64,000 nucleotides of DNA, from positions 2,345,001 through 2,409,000 of the forward strand of contig NZ_CP118955.1 in the NCBI RefSeq assembly GCF_029023785.1, read 5' to 3'. Of this stretch, positions 1 to 11,226 are shown one piece after another. Position 1 is the stretch's first letter. Every line of letters begins with the position of its first letter. The position numbers and the translations under genes were made by a program. This stretch comes from Enterococcus faecium. Lineage in GTDB: Bacteria; Bacillota; Bacilli; Lactobacillales; Enterococcaceae. The notes beneath the pieces were generated by a model that was not told the DNA's origin, searched no databases, and saw nothing but the letters and a program-made list of their open reading frames with translations.

Positions 1-1232
<1,232 letters not shown>

Positions 1233-1425
1233 GTTCGAACAATCTTGCGATTGTTAAGCTCAATTTGTTTGCTAGCATATTGCTTGCTTGTTAAAAATGT
1301 TTGTTGTCTTGAATTGAATCAAGACGCCCTACACATTTGGTTTGTCTTACTTTGTTCAGTTTTCAAAGGTCTACTTCATCGAGAGTGTTTCCCGATTCAT
1401 TTTTGGCTGCCGTAGCAACTTTTAT
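1233..1425 (-). promoter_or_regulatory. rRNA leader with boxA-like antitermination element
   Basis: Transcribed leader between the nearest rrn promoter and the 16S 5' end. On the minus strand the motif ACCTTTGAAAACTGAACAAA (1352-1371) resembles the boxA-type leader element that precedes Firmicutes rRNA genes and recruits the antitermination machinery. No open frame is seen. The motif assignment is by resemblance. Confidence 0.6.
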
Positions 1426-1454
1426 ATCATATCAGAGAGACAAGCGATTGTCAA
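1426..1454 (-). promoter_or_regulatory. rrn promoter, gene-proximal (1 of 4)
   Basis: On the minus strand: -35 TTGACA (1449-1454), 17-nt spacer, -10 TATGAT (1426-1431). The -35 is a perfect consensus with optimal spacing, and T-rich sequence upstream could act as an UP element. It would start transcription about 190 nt before 16S. Confidence 0.85.
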
Positions 1455-1511
1455 CTCTTTTTTAAAAGTTTTTTTCGATTTCGTTTTTCGAAATCTTTCG
1501 GCAACTCATTT

Positions 1512-1540
1512 ATCATAACTTATCGTTTGTTATTTGTCAA
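1512..1540 (-). promoter_or_regulatory. rrn promoter (2 of 4)
   Basis: On the minus strand: -35 TTGACA (1535-1540), 17-nt spacer, -10 TATGAT (1512-1517). It lies 86 bp upstream of the gene-proximal promoter. Sequence around it (AAAAAAGTT before the -35, TGAGT after the -10) is shared with promoter 3, which suggests a local duplication. Confidence 0.85.
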
Positions 1541-1607
1541 GAACTTTTTTGAAGTTTTTTTCGATAGAATCAAGCTTCGCAAGTGGTTCTTTTTTAACGA
1601 CTCAGTT

Positions 1608-1636
1608 ATCTTATCATGTCGTTAGTAACATGTCAA
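1608..1636 (-). promoter_or_regulatory. rrn promoter (3 of 4)
   Basis: On the minus strand: -35 TTGACA (1631-1636), 17-nt spacer, -10 TAAGAT (1608-1613), 96 bp upstream of promoter 2. Its flanks are similar to those of promoter 2. Confidence 0.8.
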
Positions 1637-1693
1637 TAACTTTTTTGTTATGTTTTTGAATAAATATTTTCTTCTGTCTTTTGGACAAGTAAT

Positions 1694-1722
1694 AATATAC
1701 CAACTAAATTTAGCTTGGTCAA
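1694..1722 (-). promoter_or_regulatory. rrn promoter, distal (4 of 4)
   Basis: On the minus strand: -35 TTGACC (1717-1722), 17-nt spacer, -10 TATATT (1694-1699), 86 bp upstream of promoter 3. It is preceded by A/T-rich sequence. It is the weakest of the four because the -35 has one mismatch. Confidence 0.7.
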
Positions 1723-1871
1723 CGAATTTTTTGTATTTTTTCAAGTTTTTTTCAATAAACGATTATTCATAACTTTTCTTTCTTTATCGTTCGTTTTCGT
1801 CTTCTTTAATGTCTAGAATAGTCGGCATTAGCTTTTGAACTTTCGTTATTATTTATTCCTTTCTACACAGC

Positions 1872-1905
1872 AAAAGCTGCCTAAGGAATTCCTTAGACAG
1901 CTTTT
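1872..1905 (-). terminator. Terminator after lysS
   Basis: Inverted repeat of about 15 bp with an AATT loop, followed on the minus strand by a short T run. It sits immediately after the lysS stop codon and separates lysS from the rrn promoters. Confidence 0.7.
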
Positions 1906-1911
1906 ATTCGA

Positions 1912-3429
<1,518 letters not shown>

Positions 3430-3460
3430 TTAATCTCTTTCCTATAATGCCAATGAAACA

Positions 3461-3496
3461 CAAAAAAAGCAAGCCGAACTTGGAATTTCGGCTTGA
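3461..3496 (-). terminator. Terminator between dusB and lysS
   Basis: Stem AAGCCGAA/TTCGGCTT (3471-3478 with 3487-3494), followed on the minus strand by a run of seven T. It ends the hslO-dusB transcript just before lysS. Confidence 0.85.
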
Positions 3497-3518
3497 AAAT
3501 TCACGAAAAACTTAGAAA

Positions 3519-4523
3519 TCACAACGTTTGTTTCAATAGTACTTTTTCCGCTTTTTCTACAAATTGATCCAGCAGGTCATTGATTTCTTGCTGTTTTTCT
3601 GTCTGATTGATTGCTACTTTCACTTTCGCTGCTCGAGGAATCCCTTTTAAATAATAAGCCGCATGTGTTCTGAATTCTCTACAAGCTACTTTTTCTCCTT
3701 TGAGATCTGCTAAGCGTTGTAAATGAAGTTTAGCTGTAGCAATTTTTTCGGCTGGTGTTGGTTCAGGAATCAGTTCCCCTGTTTCGAGATAATGCTGTGT
3801 GCGGTGAATCATCCATGGATTGCCCAGCGCTGCACGACCAATCATCACACCGTCTGCACCGACATAGTCAAGCATCCATTTTGCATCTTCTGGCGTTTTG
3901 ACATCCCCGTTCCCCATAAATGGGATCGTCAAATGTTTTTTCACTTCTTTCAATACTTCCCAGTCCGCTTTTCCTTCATACATCTGAACCCGTGTACGTC
4001 CATGCATAGCGATGGCACTTGCTCCAGCTGATTGTGCTGCTAATGCATTTTCTACAGCAAAGACGTGCTCTTCATCCCAACCAATACGCATCTTGATTGT
4101 TACTGGGATATTTACTGCTGAAGAAACAGCTTGGACCATTTCGTATACTTTCTCAGGATCTAAAAGCCATTTTGCTCCTGCTTCTGCTTTGATTACTTTA
4201 TTTACTGGACAGCCCATATTGATATCTATTATATCGGCAGCTGTGTTTTCTTCGACAAATTGAGCAGCTTCAACTAGACTATCTTTATTTCCGCCAAATA
4301 TCTGTAAACTTAATGGATGTTCTGTTTCTTCAATGTGGAGCATCTCTAAAGTTTTTTTGTTTCTGAAATGAATACCTTGGTCACTGATCATTTCACATAC
4401 GACTAAGCCCGCACCAAATTCTTTGACAGTGACTCGAAATGCTGAATTTGTTATTCCAGCCATCGGTGCAACAACGACACGATTAGGGATTTCCACATTG
4501 CCAATTTTCCATGTGTGTTCCAC
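3519..4523 (-). CDS. dusB: tRNA-dihydrouridine synthase, DusB type
   Basis: FMN-dependent reduction of uridine to dihydrouridine in the tRNA D-loop. 334 residues, normal for the family. Seen: the N-terminal flavin-barrel motif VVVAPMAGITNSAFR (16-30), the active-site Cys105 in INMGCPVNKV, and HGRTR at 174-178. The start is GTG at 4521-4523, directly abutting the hslO stop codon with no intervening base. Its Shine-Dalgarno (GGAGGG) lies inside the end of hslO, so translation is probably coupled. The operon is hslO-dusB. Confidence 0.95.
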   Translation of the reverse strand: MEHTWKIGNVEIPNRVVVAPMAGITNSAFRVTVKEFGAGLVVCEMISDQGIHFRNKKTLEMLHIEETEHPLSLQIFGGNKDSLVEAAQFVEENTAADIIDINMGCPVNKVIKAEAGAKWLLDPEKVYEMVQAVSSAVNIPVTIKMRIGWDEEHVFAVENALAAQSAGASAIAMHGRTRVQMYEGKADWEVLKEVKKHLTIPFMGNGDVKTPEDAKWMLDYVGADGVMIGRAALGNPWMIHRTQHYLETGELIPEPTPAEKIATAKLHLQRLADLKGEKVACREFRTHAAYYLKGIPRAAKVKVAINQTEKQQEINDLLDQFVEKAEKVLLKQTL

Positions 4524-5411
4524 TTAAATCCCTCCTAAGGCTTCTTTCTTCAATCCATCTAATTCTTCTTCGCTATACTTGTATTTGTTATTACAGAAAG
4601 AACAAACCGCTTCTGCACCGTGATCTTCGTCTATCATTGCTTGGATTTCTTCTGCACCTAACGCGATAATTGCTTCTGCAAATTTTTCTTTTGAACAGTC
4701 ACATTTGAATTGAACAGGCATTTTTTCCAAAATGTTCAATTCTTCTGTACCAAGCAATCCTTTCAATATTTCTTCTGGTGTCTGTCCTTCATCTAAGAGG
4801 GTAGAGATTCTTGGTGTCGTTTTTAATTGTTCTTCGATCTTGCTGATTGTTTCTTCATCGGCACCTGGCATGATTTGGATCATGAATCCTCCCGCCGTCT
4901 TGATGCTGTCGTCAGTATTGACCAATACACTCAGTCCAACAGCTGAAGGGATTTGTTCTGAGATAGCAAGATAGTAAGTAAAATCTTCAGCGATTTCTCC
5001 AGAAACAATCGGCGTTTGCCCAGAAAAAGGTTCTTTTAATCCTAAGTCTTTTGTGACAGTAAACATTCCTTGTGTTCCAACTGCTCCCCGCACATCGATT
5101 TTACCTTCACTATTTAGAGGAAGACTGAGATGCGGATTTTTGATGTAACCTTTCACATCTCCCTTTCCATTTGCATCTACTACAATTCCTGTTGCTGGAC
5201 CATCGCCTTGGATTCGAACAGTTAGTTTGTCTTCTCCTTTGAGCGTCGCACCAAGTAGCAGACTACCGACCAATGTCCGTCCCAAAGCAGCTGAGGAGGT
5301 GTGCCAAGTATCATGACGTCTTTGTGCCTCCGCTACGGTATTTGTTGCTTGAACGGCGTATGCTCGGACGAATCCGTCGTGAGCAAGTGCCTTAACCAAA
5401 TAATCTTTCAT
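4524..5411 (-). CDS. hslO: Redox-regulated chaperone Hsp33
   Basis: Holdase chaperone switched on by oxidative stress through release of zinc from four cysteines. 295 residues. The zinc/redox switch is intact: CxC at 237/239 and CxxC at 270/273. The N-terminal domain begins at [18 protein letters not shown]. The ATG at 5409-5411 has AAAGGAG 9 nt upstream. It is first in a two-gene operon with dusB and has its own promoter at 5452-5480. Neighbours ftsH and dusB match the B. subtilis order, where hslO follows ftsH-coaX; coaX is absent here. Confidence 0.96.
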   Translation of the reverse strand: MKDYLVKALAHDGFVRAYAVQATNTVAEAQRRHDTWHTSSAALGRTLVGSLLLGATLKGEDKLTVRIQGDGPATGIVVDANGKGDVKGYIKNPHLSLPLNSEGKIDVRGAVGTQGMFTVTKDLGLKEPFSGQTPIVSGEIAEDFTYYLAISEQIPSAVGLSVLVNTDDSIKTAGGFMIQIMPGADEETISKIEEQLKTTPRISTLLDEGQTPEEILKGLLGTEELNILEKMPVQFKCDCSKEKFAEAIIALGAEEIQAMIDEDHGAEAVCSFCNNKYKYSEEELDGLKKEALGGI

Positions 5412-5451
5412 TTGTTATGTACTCCTTTTTCCGTTTTTAAACTCATAGTGA

Positions 5452-5480
5452 ATCATACTAGCAACTACTGCTTTTTTCAA
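5452..5480 (-). promoter_or_regulatory. Promoter of hslO-dusB
   Basis: On the minus strand: -35 TTGAAA (5475-5480), 17-nt spacer, -10 TATGAT (5452-5457), about 40 nt before the hslO start codon. Confidence 0.75.
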
Positions 5481-5554
5481 CTTTGGAATGCTTCTTTTAA
5501 AAATAATTCAGAATCATCTAGAAAACAGGACATCACCCTATTTACAACTTAAAT

Positions 5555-5598
5555 AAAGAAATCTCCCGAAAACCGGTTTTTGTTCCGGTTTTCGGGAG
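5555..5598 (-). terminator. Terminator after ftsH
   Basis: Perfect 14-bp stem (5563-5576 with 5585-5598), 8-nt loop, followed on the minus strand by a T-rich tract. It lies 30 bp after the ftsH stop codon. Confidence 0.85.
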
Positions 5599-5627
5599 TC
5601 ATATCAGATCAATTGACCTATATTTTT

Positions 5628-7739
5628 TTATTTGTATTGATCGTCTGAATGATTATCTTCTGATTGTTGAGAATCTGAATCATGTTCTGCTTTATTTTCC
5701 TCATTCAGTTCATGTTTTGCTTCTTCAAAATCACGTTTTTCTTCCGCTTGTTTTTCAGCGTCTTTTTCTTCCAAAGCACGTTTTGCTTCTTCAAAAGTTT
5801 TCGCTTCTTTTTCGCTTGGATAATCATTTGACTCAGTACCTTCAGGCATCACACCGTGTTCAAACAATGACTTGATTGCTTTGGCATCCAATGTTTCGAA
5901 TTCCAAAAGTTTTTCAGCAATCAGTTTATGCTGTGCACGATGAGCTTCGATGATTTCTCGAGCTTTATCATGAGCTTCCATCAAGATTTTTCGTACTTCT
6001 TGATCAATCTCGAAAGCGACTTGTTCCGAGTAAGCTTTTGTTTGACCATAGTCGCGGCCAACAAACACTTGATGGTTTCCTTCATATTGAACAGGACCTA
6101 AACGATCACTCATTCCATATTCTGTTACCATGCTTCGTGCTAGAGCTGTCGCTTGCTCAAAGTCATTGGAAGCACCAGTTGATTGGACATTGAAGATGAT
6201 TTCTTCAGCTGTACGTCCACCAAGTAAGCCTACGATTTGTTCAAACATATCTTCTTTCGTCATCAAGAACTGATCTTCTTTTGGTAAAGCGATCATATAT
6301 CCGCCGGCGCGTCCGCGAGGGATGATCGTTACTTTGTGGACGACCCGAGCGCGACTCAATACTAATCCGACAATCGTATGACCAGCTTCGTGATAAGCAA
6401 CCATTTCGCGTTCTTTTTTGCTGATTACGCGATCTTTTTTAGCTGGACCTGCAATCACGCGATCTTCCGCTTCATCGATATCAGAAGCATCGATTTTCTT
6501 TTTATTTCTTCTAGCAGCTACTAACGCTGCTTCATTCAAGACATTTTCTAAATCTGCTCCGGCAAAACCTGGTGTCTGTTGAGCCACAACTTTCAAGTCA
6601 ACGTCATCTGCCATCGGTTTATTCCGTGCATGGACTCGCAAGATTGCTTCACGACCTTTTACATCTGGACGTCCAACTAAAATCTGGCGGTCAAAACGGC
6701 CTGGACGTAGTAACGCTGGGTCTAGTACATCAGAACGGTTGGTTGCAGCAATGACGATTACTCCTTCATTTCCGTCGAAGCCATCCATTTCTACAAGCAA
6801 TTGGTTCAATGTTTGTTCGCGTTCATCATGTCCGCCGCCCATACCGGCACCACGTTGACGACCTACCGCATCAATTTCATCAATGAAAATGATAGCTGGT
6901 GCGTTTTTCTTCGCTGTTTCAAACAAATCACGAACACGACTTGCTCCAACACCGACAAACATTTCTACGAAATCAGAACCCGAGATCGAGTAAAACGGTA
7001 CTCCAGCTTCTCCGGCAACAGCTTTTGCTAATAAGGTTTTACCTGTTCCTGGAGGTCCTTCTAAAAGTACACCTGCCGGGATACGGGCACCTAATTCAAC
7101 AAATCGGCGAGGATCTTTCAGAAATTCAACAACTTCAACTAGTTCTTGTTTTTCTTCTTCCGCACCCGCTACATCAGAAAAACGTACGCGATTAGCTTTT
7201 TTGTCTGCTTCTTTGGCTTTTGATTTACCAAAGTTCATGACACGGCCGCCACCGCCACCGCCGCCGCCTTGTTGTCCCATCATCATGTAAAAGAAAAAGA
7301 TGATGATTACGATTGGCAAGAAGCTAAGCAATAGGGAAACCCATATACCGCTGCTTGATTCTTCTTTTACTGTTGTAGCAACTTTGTTTTCTTTTGCCAG
7401 TTCTGTTACTTGGCTCAATGTTGTATCATTTGGCAAAATGATTGTTGTGAAATGGGTAGTAGTCGTATCTGTTGAACCTAAGATAGCTAACCCACCGCTG
7501 TTAGCGACGGTCTGCTGTTCTTTGTATTCACCAGTGATCTTATATACACCATTTGCAGGCTGCACTTCAAATTCTTTGATCTTGCCTGCTTGTAGTTGTT
7601 CTGTGAATTTTGAGTACTCGATATCTGACGATCGCTGGCCGTTATTACCAAAAATGAAATAAACGACCATTACCATCGCTAAGATTACGAGGACATAATA
7701 CAAGGCATTTTTCATCATGCCGTTGTTCTTTTTGTTCAT
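5628..7739 (-). CDS. ftsH: ATP-dependent zinc metalloprotease FtsH
   Basis: Membrane-anchored AAA+ protease that degrades membrane and regulatory proteins. Seen in order: TM1 (about 12-31), an extracytoplasmic domain, TM2 (about 132-154), a glycine-rich linker, Walker A GPPGTGKT (228-235), Walker B IIFIDEID (283-290), the second region of homology near 330-350, and the zinc site HEAGH (450-454). At 703 residues it is longer than many homologues because of a C-terminal tail of roughly 70 residues, very rich in Glu, Lys, Asp and Ser and likely disordered. Upstream is hpt. A -10-like TACAAT lies in the 89-bp gap, so it may be transcribed both alone and from the tilS-hpt transcript. Confidence 0.97.
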   Translation of the reverse strand: MNKKNNGMMKNALYYVLVILAMVMVVYFIFGNNGQRSSDIEYSKFTEQLQAGKIKEFEVQPANGVYKITGEYKEQQTVANSGGLAILGSTDTTTTHFTTIILPNDTTLSQVTELAKENKVATTVKEESSSGIWVSLLLSFLPIVIIIFFFYMMMGQQGGGGGGGGRVMNFGKSKAKEADKKANRVRFSDVAGAEEEKQELVEVVEFLKDPRRFVELGARIPAGVLLEGPPGTGKTLLAKAVAGEAGVPFYSISGSDFVEMFVGVGASRVRDLFETAKKNAPAIIFIDEIDAVGRQRGAGMGGGHDEREQTLNQLLVEMDGFDGNEGVIVIAATNRSDVLDPALLRPGRFDRQILVGRPDVKGREAILRVHARNKPMADDVDLKVVAQQTPGFAGADLENVLNEAALVAARRNKKKIDASDIDEAEDRVIAGPAKKDRVISKKEREMVAYHEAGHTIVGLVLSRARVVHKVTIIPRGRAGGYMIALPKEDQFLMTKEDMFEQIVGLLGGRTAEEIIFNVQSTGASNDFEQATALARSMVTEYGMSDRLGPVQYEGNHQVFVGRDYGQTKAYSEQVAFEIDQEVRKILMEAHDKAREIIEAHRAQHKLIAEKLLEFETLDAKAIKSLFEHGVMPEGTESNDYPSEKEAKTFEEAKRALEEKDAEKQAEEKRDFEEAKHELNEENKAEHDSDSQQSEDNHSDDQYK

Positions 7740-7798
7740 AGTTGCCCTCCCTAAGCGTCAATTTAATTTAACAGTTTTTTATCAATCCTGACCATTCT

Positions 7799-7828
7799 AT
7801 TGTACCATAATTTAATTGAGATACAGCA
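7799..7828 (-). promoter_or_regulatory. Possible promoter of ftsH
   Basis: On the minus strand, -10 TACAAT (7799-7804) with only a weak -35 (TGCTGT at 18 nt). It falls in the hpt-ftsH gap, about 60 nt before the start codon. Confidence 0.4.
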
Positions 7829-8374
7829 TTAATTTGATTGATAAACACTAGGTTTCAATACACCGATGTACGGAAGGTTACGATATGCTTCTGCATAATC
7901 CAAGCCATAACCGACCACAAATTCATTTGGTACGTTGAAGCCAACATAATCTGCTTCGATATTTACTACTCTTCCTTCAGGTTTGTCAAGTAGTGTAACA
8001 ATTTTGACTGATTTTGCTTTGCGGTATTTGAAAAGATCCACTAAATAAGCAAGTGTTCTTCCGCTGTCAATGATATCTTCAACGATCAACAGATCGCGAC
8101 CTTCTACATTCGTATCTAAGTCTTTGACGATTTTTACTTCCCCTGACGAGACTGTTGCATTCCCGTAGCTTGAAACATCCATGAAATCCAATTCCAAATA
8201 CGTATCGATAGAACGAACGATATCTGCCATGAATGGTACCGCTCCTTTTAAGACACCTACTACTAGGGGATTGGTGTTTTGGTAAATTTCTGTTAACTCT
8301 TTGCCTAGTTCTTTGCAACGAACTTGTATCTCTTCTTGTGAGATCAAAATTCTCTCAATATCCTTTTCCAACAT
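7829..8374 (-). CDS. hpt: Hypoxanthine phosphoribosyltransferase
   Basis: Purine salvage: joins hypoxanthine or guanine to PRPP to give IMP or GMP. 181 residues, normal length. The PRPP-binding loop [10 protein letters not shown] is at 98-107, and the N-terminal [15 protein letters not shown] is typical of the family. The ATG overlaps the tilS stop by one base (TGATG), so the two are translationally coupled. The tilS-hpt-ftsH order is widely conserved in Firmicutes. Confidence 0.96.
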   Translation of the reverse strand: MLEKDIERILISQEEIQVRCKELGKELTEIYQNTNPLVVGVLKGAVPFMADIVRSIDTYLELDFMDVSSYGNATVSSGEVKIVKDLDTNVEGRDLLIVEDIIDSGRTLAYLVDLFKYRKAKSVKIVTLLDKPEGRVVNIEADYVGFNVPNEFVVGYGLDYAEAYRNLPYIGVLKPSVYQSN

Positions 8375-9819
8375 CAGGTTCTCCTTCCAATTGCTTCTTT
8401 TTGATATTTGTAAAGAAGTATGTAGTGTATTTTATCAGTTTCTTCACGAATACTCAAATATGAAAAGGCAAAAGGTATCAAGCTATATATATTTCTTTTG
8501 GCATCTGTAATGATCCAAGCATGCTGCCTTTGTGAATTAGGTACTTTCTGATCGATAAAATATCTAGATACTTTTTTTGTGAGATTCTCTGTTAATTTAA
8601 TGCGGTCTCCTGCTTTTCTTTTTTCGACATACAGTTGCACATCAGCAGGAATCCAAATGTCATGAGAAAATAGAGACCATGAATCTGTTGCTTTGATGTC
8701 CCCTGCATTTTCAGGTTTGACCAGACCAATCCATTCTGTTTCATTCAAATATATTCCTTGTTCTGGAATCAGCAACAAGCGCTGGTCTTCTGTCTGGCTA
8801 GTTGCTTGTTTTTCTTTTTTAGAGAGTACAACAAAATGATACTCTCTTTTCAGTATCCAATTATTGCCAATACTGAGTTGCCATTGGCTTTTTTTCTGTT
8901 GCCACTGGTCTAAAATCGACTCCATTTGTTGTTCTTTCAAAATAATTCCTGTTTTTGAGAATGCTTTGTCGAAAAAGGAGTAAAAAAAATAGTATCGTTC
9001 AGCATCTGTCATTTCTTCAATCATTTCTGCAGAAAATCGAAATTGTTCCTCCCACTGTTCGACTTCCTTTTCGATCAACTGTCCCATATATTTTTGAATG
9101 ACTTGGTCTGCCCATTGGATCTGTTGCGAAAATTGCTGGAAATGTCTCAACGCCTGTGTATTTTCTTGTTTCAATTGAGGAACTACCAAATGACGAAGCC
9201 GATTTCTCTGGATATCTAACAATTGGTTTGTCTGATCCTCAAAGTAAACAAGCTGCGATTCCGCTGCATAAGTATATAGGTCTTCTTTGCTAAAACTCAG
9301 CAACGGACGAATCAGTCTGCCCGTAGCAAATGGTTGTACTTCTTTGATTCCAGAAAAAGTATTTAACTGTCCCCCACGAACGATTTTCATTAACACCGTC
9401 TCGATTTGATCATCTCCGTGATGAGCAGTCATCAACGTGTCATATTGTCCTTCTTCCATCACGCGAGTGAATTCTTGATAACGAAAGTTACGAGCTTCTG
9501 TTTCTATGGCGGATTTGGCTGGATCTTCCCAAATACTTACATATAAAGGGAGATTCTTCTCTTCACAATATGAGCGAAGATAGGCAGCTTCTTCTGCTGA
9601 TTCTTCTCTTAATTGGTGATTGATGTGGACGATACCTAAAGAAAAACCGATTTGGCGTTGCACTTGTAAAAGTAAATGGAGCAAAACCATCGAATCAACA
9701 CCACCTGATACCGCTGCTAAAATTCTCGATCCTTGTTGCCAGAATCCTTGTTCATTCCCGTGCCGAATAAATGACTGCTGTAATAGCGGTGCTTTTTTCC
9801 CGCCTTTTTCAACGTTCAT
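8374..9819 (-). CDS. tilS: tRNA(Ile)-lysidine synthase
   Basis: Converts C34 of the CAU-anticodon tRNA-Ile to lysidine using ATP and lysine, so that it reads AUA. 481 residues from the chosen start, with the PP-loop SGGVDS at 38-43 and the C-terminal TilS substrate-binding region. An open frame runs 30 codons further upstream. I chose the ATG at 9817-9819 because the protein similarity begins there and AGAAAGGG lies about 10 nt before it. A GTG three codons upstream is the alternative. The gene stop overlaps the hpt start. A terminator-like hairpin stands just upstream. Confidence 0.94.
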   Translation of the reverse strand: MNVEKGGKKAPLLQQSFIRHGNEQGFWQQGSRILAAVSGGVDSMVLLHLLLQVQRQIGFSLGIVHINHQLREESAEEAAYLRSYCEEKNLPLYVSIWEDPAKSAIETEARNFRYQEFTRVMEEGQYDTLMTAHHGDDQIETVLMKIVRGGQLNTFSGIKEVQPFATGRLIRPLLSFSKEDLYTYAAESQLVYFEDQTNQLLDIQRNRLRHLVVPQLKQENTQALRHFQQFSQQIQWADQVIQKYMGQLIEKEVEQWEEQFRFSAEMIEEMTDAERYYFFYSFFDKAFSKTGIILKEQQMESILDQWQQKKSQWQLSIGNNWILKREYHFVVLSKKEKQATSQTEDQRLLLIPEQGIYLNETEWIGLVKPENAGDIKATDSWSLFSHDIWIPADVQLYVEKRKAGDRIKLTENLTKKVSRYFIDQKVPNSQRQHAWIITDAKRNIYSLIPFAFSYLSIREETDKIHYILLYKYQKEAIGRRT

Positions 9820-9841
9820 CCTTTCCACACCCTTTCTTCCT

Positions 9842-9891
9842 AAAAAAAAGAGAGCGGGAAAACGTCTAAAACGACAATTAACCTGCCCTCT
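9842..9891 (-). terminator. Terminator between yabR and tilS
   Basis: Ten-base arms (9849-9858 and 9882-9891) with one G-U pair and one mismatch, and a small inner stem. On the minus strand they are followed by a run of eight T. It ends only about 25 nt before the tilS start, leaving almost no room for a separate tilS promoter. Confidence 0.65.
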
Positions 9892-9938
9892 GTTGATACT
9901 ATGACCCAAATAGTCGCACTATCATTATTTGCGGCTTT

Positions 9939-10409
9939 TTAGCTGCGACGTCCGCCACGGCCACCGCGCTTTCCTTCTGTGTTTCGCTTCAATGAAGATA
10001 AGCGGTCATCGCTATCTTTCAAAAATGAACTCATCAATGAATCGAAGTCTTCTTTTTGAGCTGAAGGTTGACTGCGAGAAAAAGATTTTTTCTGTGCTGG
10101 ACGATTTCGGTTGTCACGGGGATCTTTTTGTTGATATTTTTTAGGACGGCTTTCTTCTCCAGATTCAGCAGGTTGTTCCTGCGCTTTCCGGATAGATAGT
10201 CCGATTTTTCCATCATCATTTACTGAAATAACTTTAACTGTTACTTCATCTCCTACACTTAAAACATCATGGATGTCTTTTACATAGCCATTTGACACTT
10301 CGCTAATATGAACTAGACCCGTTTTTCCAGCACCTAGATCAATAAACGCACCAAAATTTGTGATTCCTGATACTTTTCCTTGCAGTTTTGCTCCTACCTC
10401 GATTGACAT
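9939..10409 (-). CDS. yabR: S1-domain RNA-binding protein, YabR type
   Basis: Small RNA-binding protein of 156 residues. Residues 1-75 form one S1 domain (KLQGKVSGITNFGAFIDLG, then GLVHISEVS and KIGLSIRKA). The rest is low-complexity and basic, rich in Q, P, S and R, ending in an Arg-Gly tract. Related single-S1 proteins act in post-transcriptional control and ribosome association; the precise role is not clear from sequence. Its position between divIC and tilS matches yabR in B. subtilis. Shine-Dalgarno TAGGAGGAAC precedes the ATG. Confidence 0.88.
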   Translation of the reverse strand: MSIEVGAKLQGKVSGITNFGAFIDLGAGKTGLVHISEVSNGYVKDIHDVLSVGDEVTVKVISVNDDGKIGLSIRKAQEQPAESGEESRPKKYQQKDPRDNRNRPAQKKSFSRSQPSAQKEDFDSLMSSFLKDSDDRLSSLKRNTEGKRGGRGGRRS

Positions 10410-10454
10410 AAAAAAAATGTTCCTCCTAATTATTTCCCTTTTTTATATTCCTGC

Positions 10455-10880
10455 TTATTTTGCAGTTGTAGAACTAGTTGATTGATCTGTTTCATTTGTC
10501 GAGCTGTCTGTATTTGATTCTAATATAGGATAAACTTTTTCACCGTCTTTTGAGTAAAAGAATTTGCTTCTGGCAAGTTTAGCTACATACTCATCATCTT
10601 TCAGCAATGAAACATCTTGGTGCAGCTGATCAACGTCTGCGTTGACTTCTTTCATTTCAGTATTTGCTTCGACTCTCAATTCGTTCAATTGATGCATCCT
10701 TTGCATGTCATGGAAAATCTGCACACCTATTATCGCGAAAATGACCAAAGCACCAACAAAAATTGCAGCCAGTCTGCGTCTTCGAAAAATCAGTTGACGT
10801 TGTTGTTGCTGAAATTCAGCATACTTTTTCTTTGCATATTCCGTATCTAGCGCAGCGATTTTATTGCTTTTTTTCGTCAC
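10455..10880 (-). CDS. divIC: Septum formation initiator DivIC (FtsB-like)
   Basis: Bitopic divisome protein that forms a complex with FtsL and DivIB at the septum. 141 residues: a basic cytoplasmic N-terminus, RRRRLAAIFVGALVIFAII leading into a single TM (about residues 33-53), then an extracytoplasmic coiled coil and the conserved end region (ARSKFFYSKDGEKVYPI). I chose the GTG at 10878-10880 because GGAG lies 9 nt before it; a TTG five codons upstream is the alternative. The extreme C-terminus is a Ser/Thr-rich tail. It has a strong promoter of its own in the short gap after rqcP. Confidence 0.92.
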   Translation of the reverse strand: MTKKSNKIAALDTEYAKKKYAEFQQQQRQLIFRRRRLAAIFVGALVIFAIIGVQIFHDMQRMHQLNELRVEANTEMKEVNADVDQLHQDVSLLKDDEYVAKLARSKFFYSKDGEKVYPILESNTDSSTNETDQSTSSTTAK

Positions 10881-10915
10881 TTGGATTCGCTCCAATCTTT
10901 TTGATTGTCTTTTTC

Positions 10916-10944
10916 ATTATACCAATATCGTGAAAGCTTGTCTA
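10916..10944 (-). promoter_or_regulatory. Promoter of divIC
   Basis: On the minus strand: -35 TAGACA (10939-10944), 17-nt spacer, perfect -10 TATAAT (10916-10921) with an extended TGG just before it. It fits entirely in the 66-bp rqcP-divIC gap. Confidence 0.8.
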
Positions 10945-10946
10945 AT

Positions 10947-11216
10947 CTATTTCTCTAGTGTTTCTGTGCGATTTTCAGAAATAATTTCGTACATTTTTTG
11001 TGCATCTTCTTTTTTGGTTGATTCATGTAATTCCGTAATTTTCACTTCCAACGTTTTGTTGCCAAACTGGACTTTCAAAATATCGCCTACTTTGACATCA
11101 CTGGAAGATTTCGCCAATTTACCGTTGATTTGAATTCTTCCTTTATCAGCTACTTCTTTTGCTACTGATCGTCTTTTGATGATTCGGGAAATTTTTAAAA
11201 ATTTATCTAATCGCAT
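10947..11216 (-). CDS. rqcP: S4-domain ribosome-associated quality control protein RqcP
   Basis: Small S4-domain protein of 89 residues, homologous by sequence and position to B. subtilis YabO/RqcP. That protein works with RqcH in C-terminal alanine tailing of nascent chains on stalled 50S subunits. Seen: [21 protein letters not shown] opening, [11 protein letters not shown] and [10 protein letters not shown], spanning the S4 fold over residues 1-60. It lies 10 nt after the flippase gene with no terminator, so it is cotranscribed with pth, mfd and the flippase. Confidence 0.9.
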   Translation of the reverse strand: MRLDKFLKISRIIKRRSVAKEVADKGRIQINGKLAKSSSDVKVGDILKVQFGNKTLEVKITELHESTKKEDAQKMYEIISENRTETLEK

Positions 11217-11226
11217 ATCTTATTCC

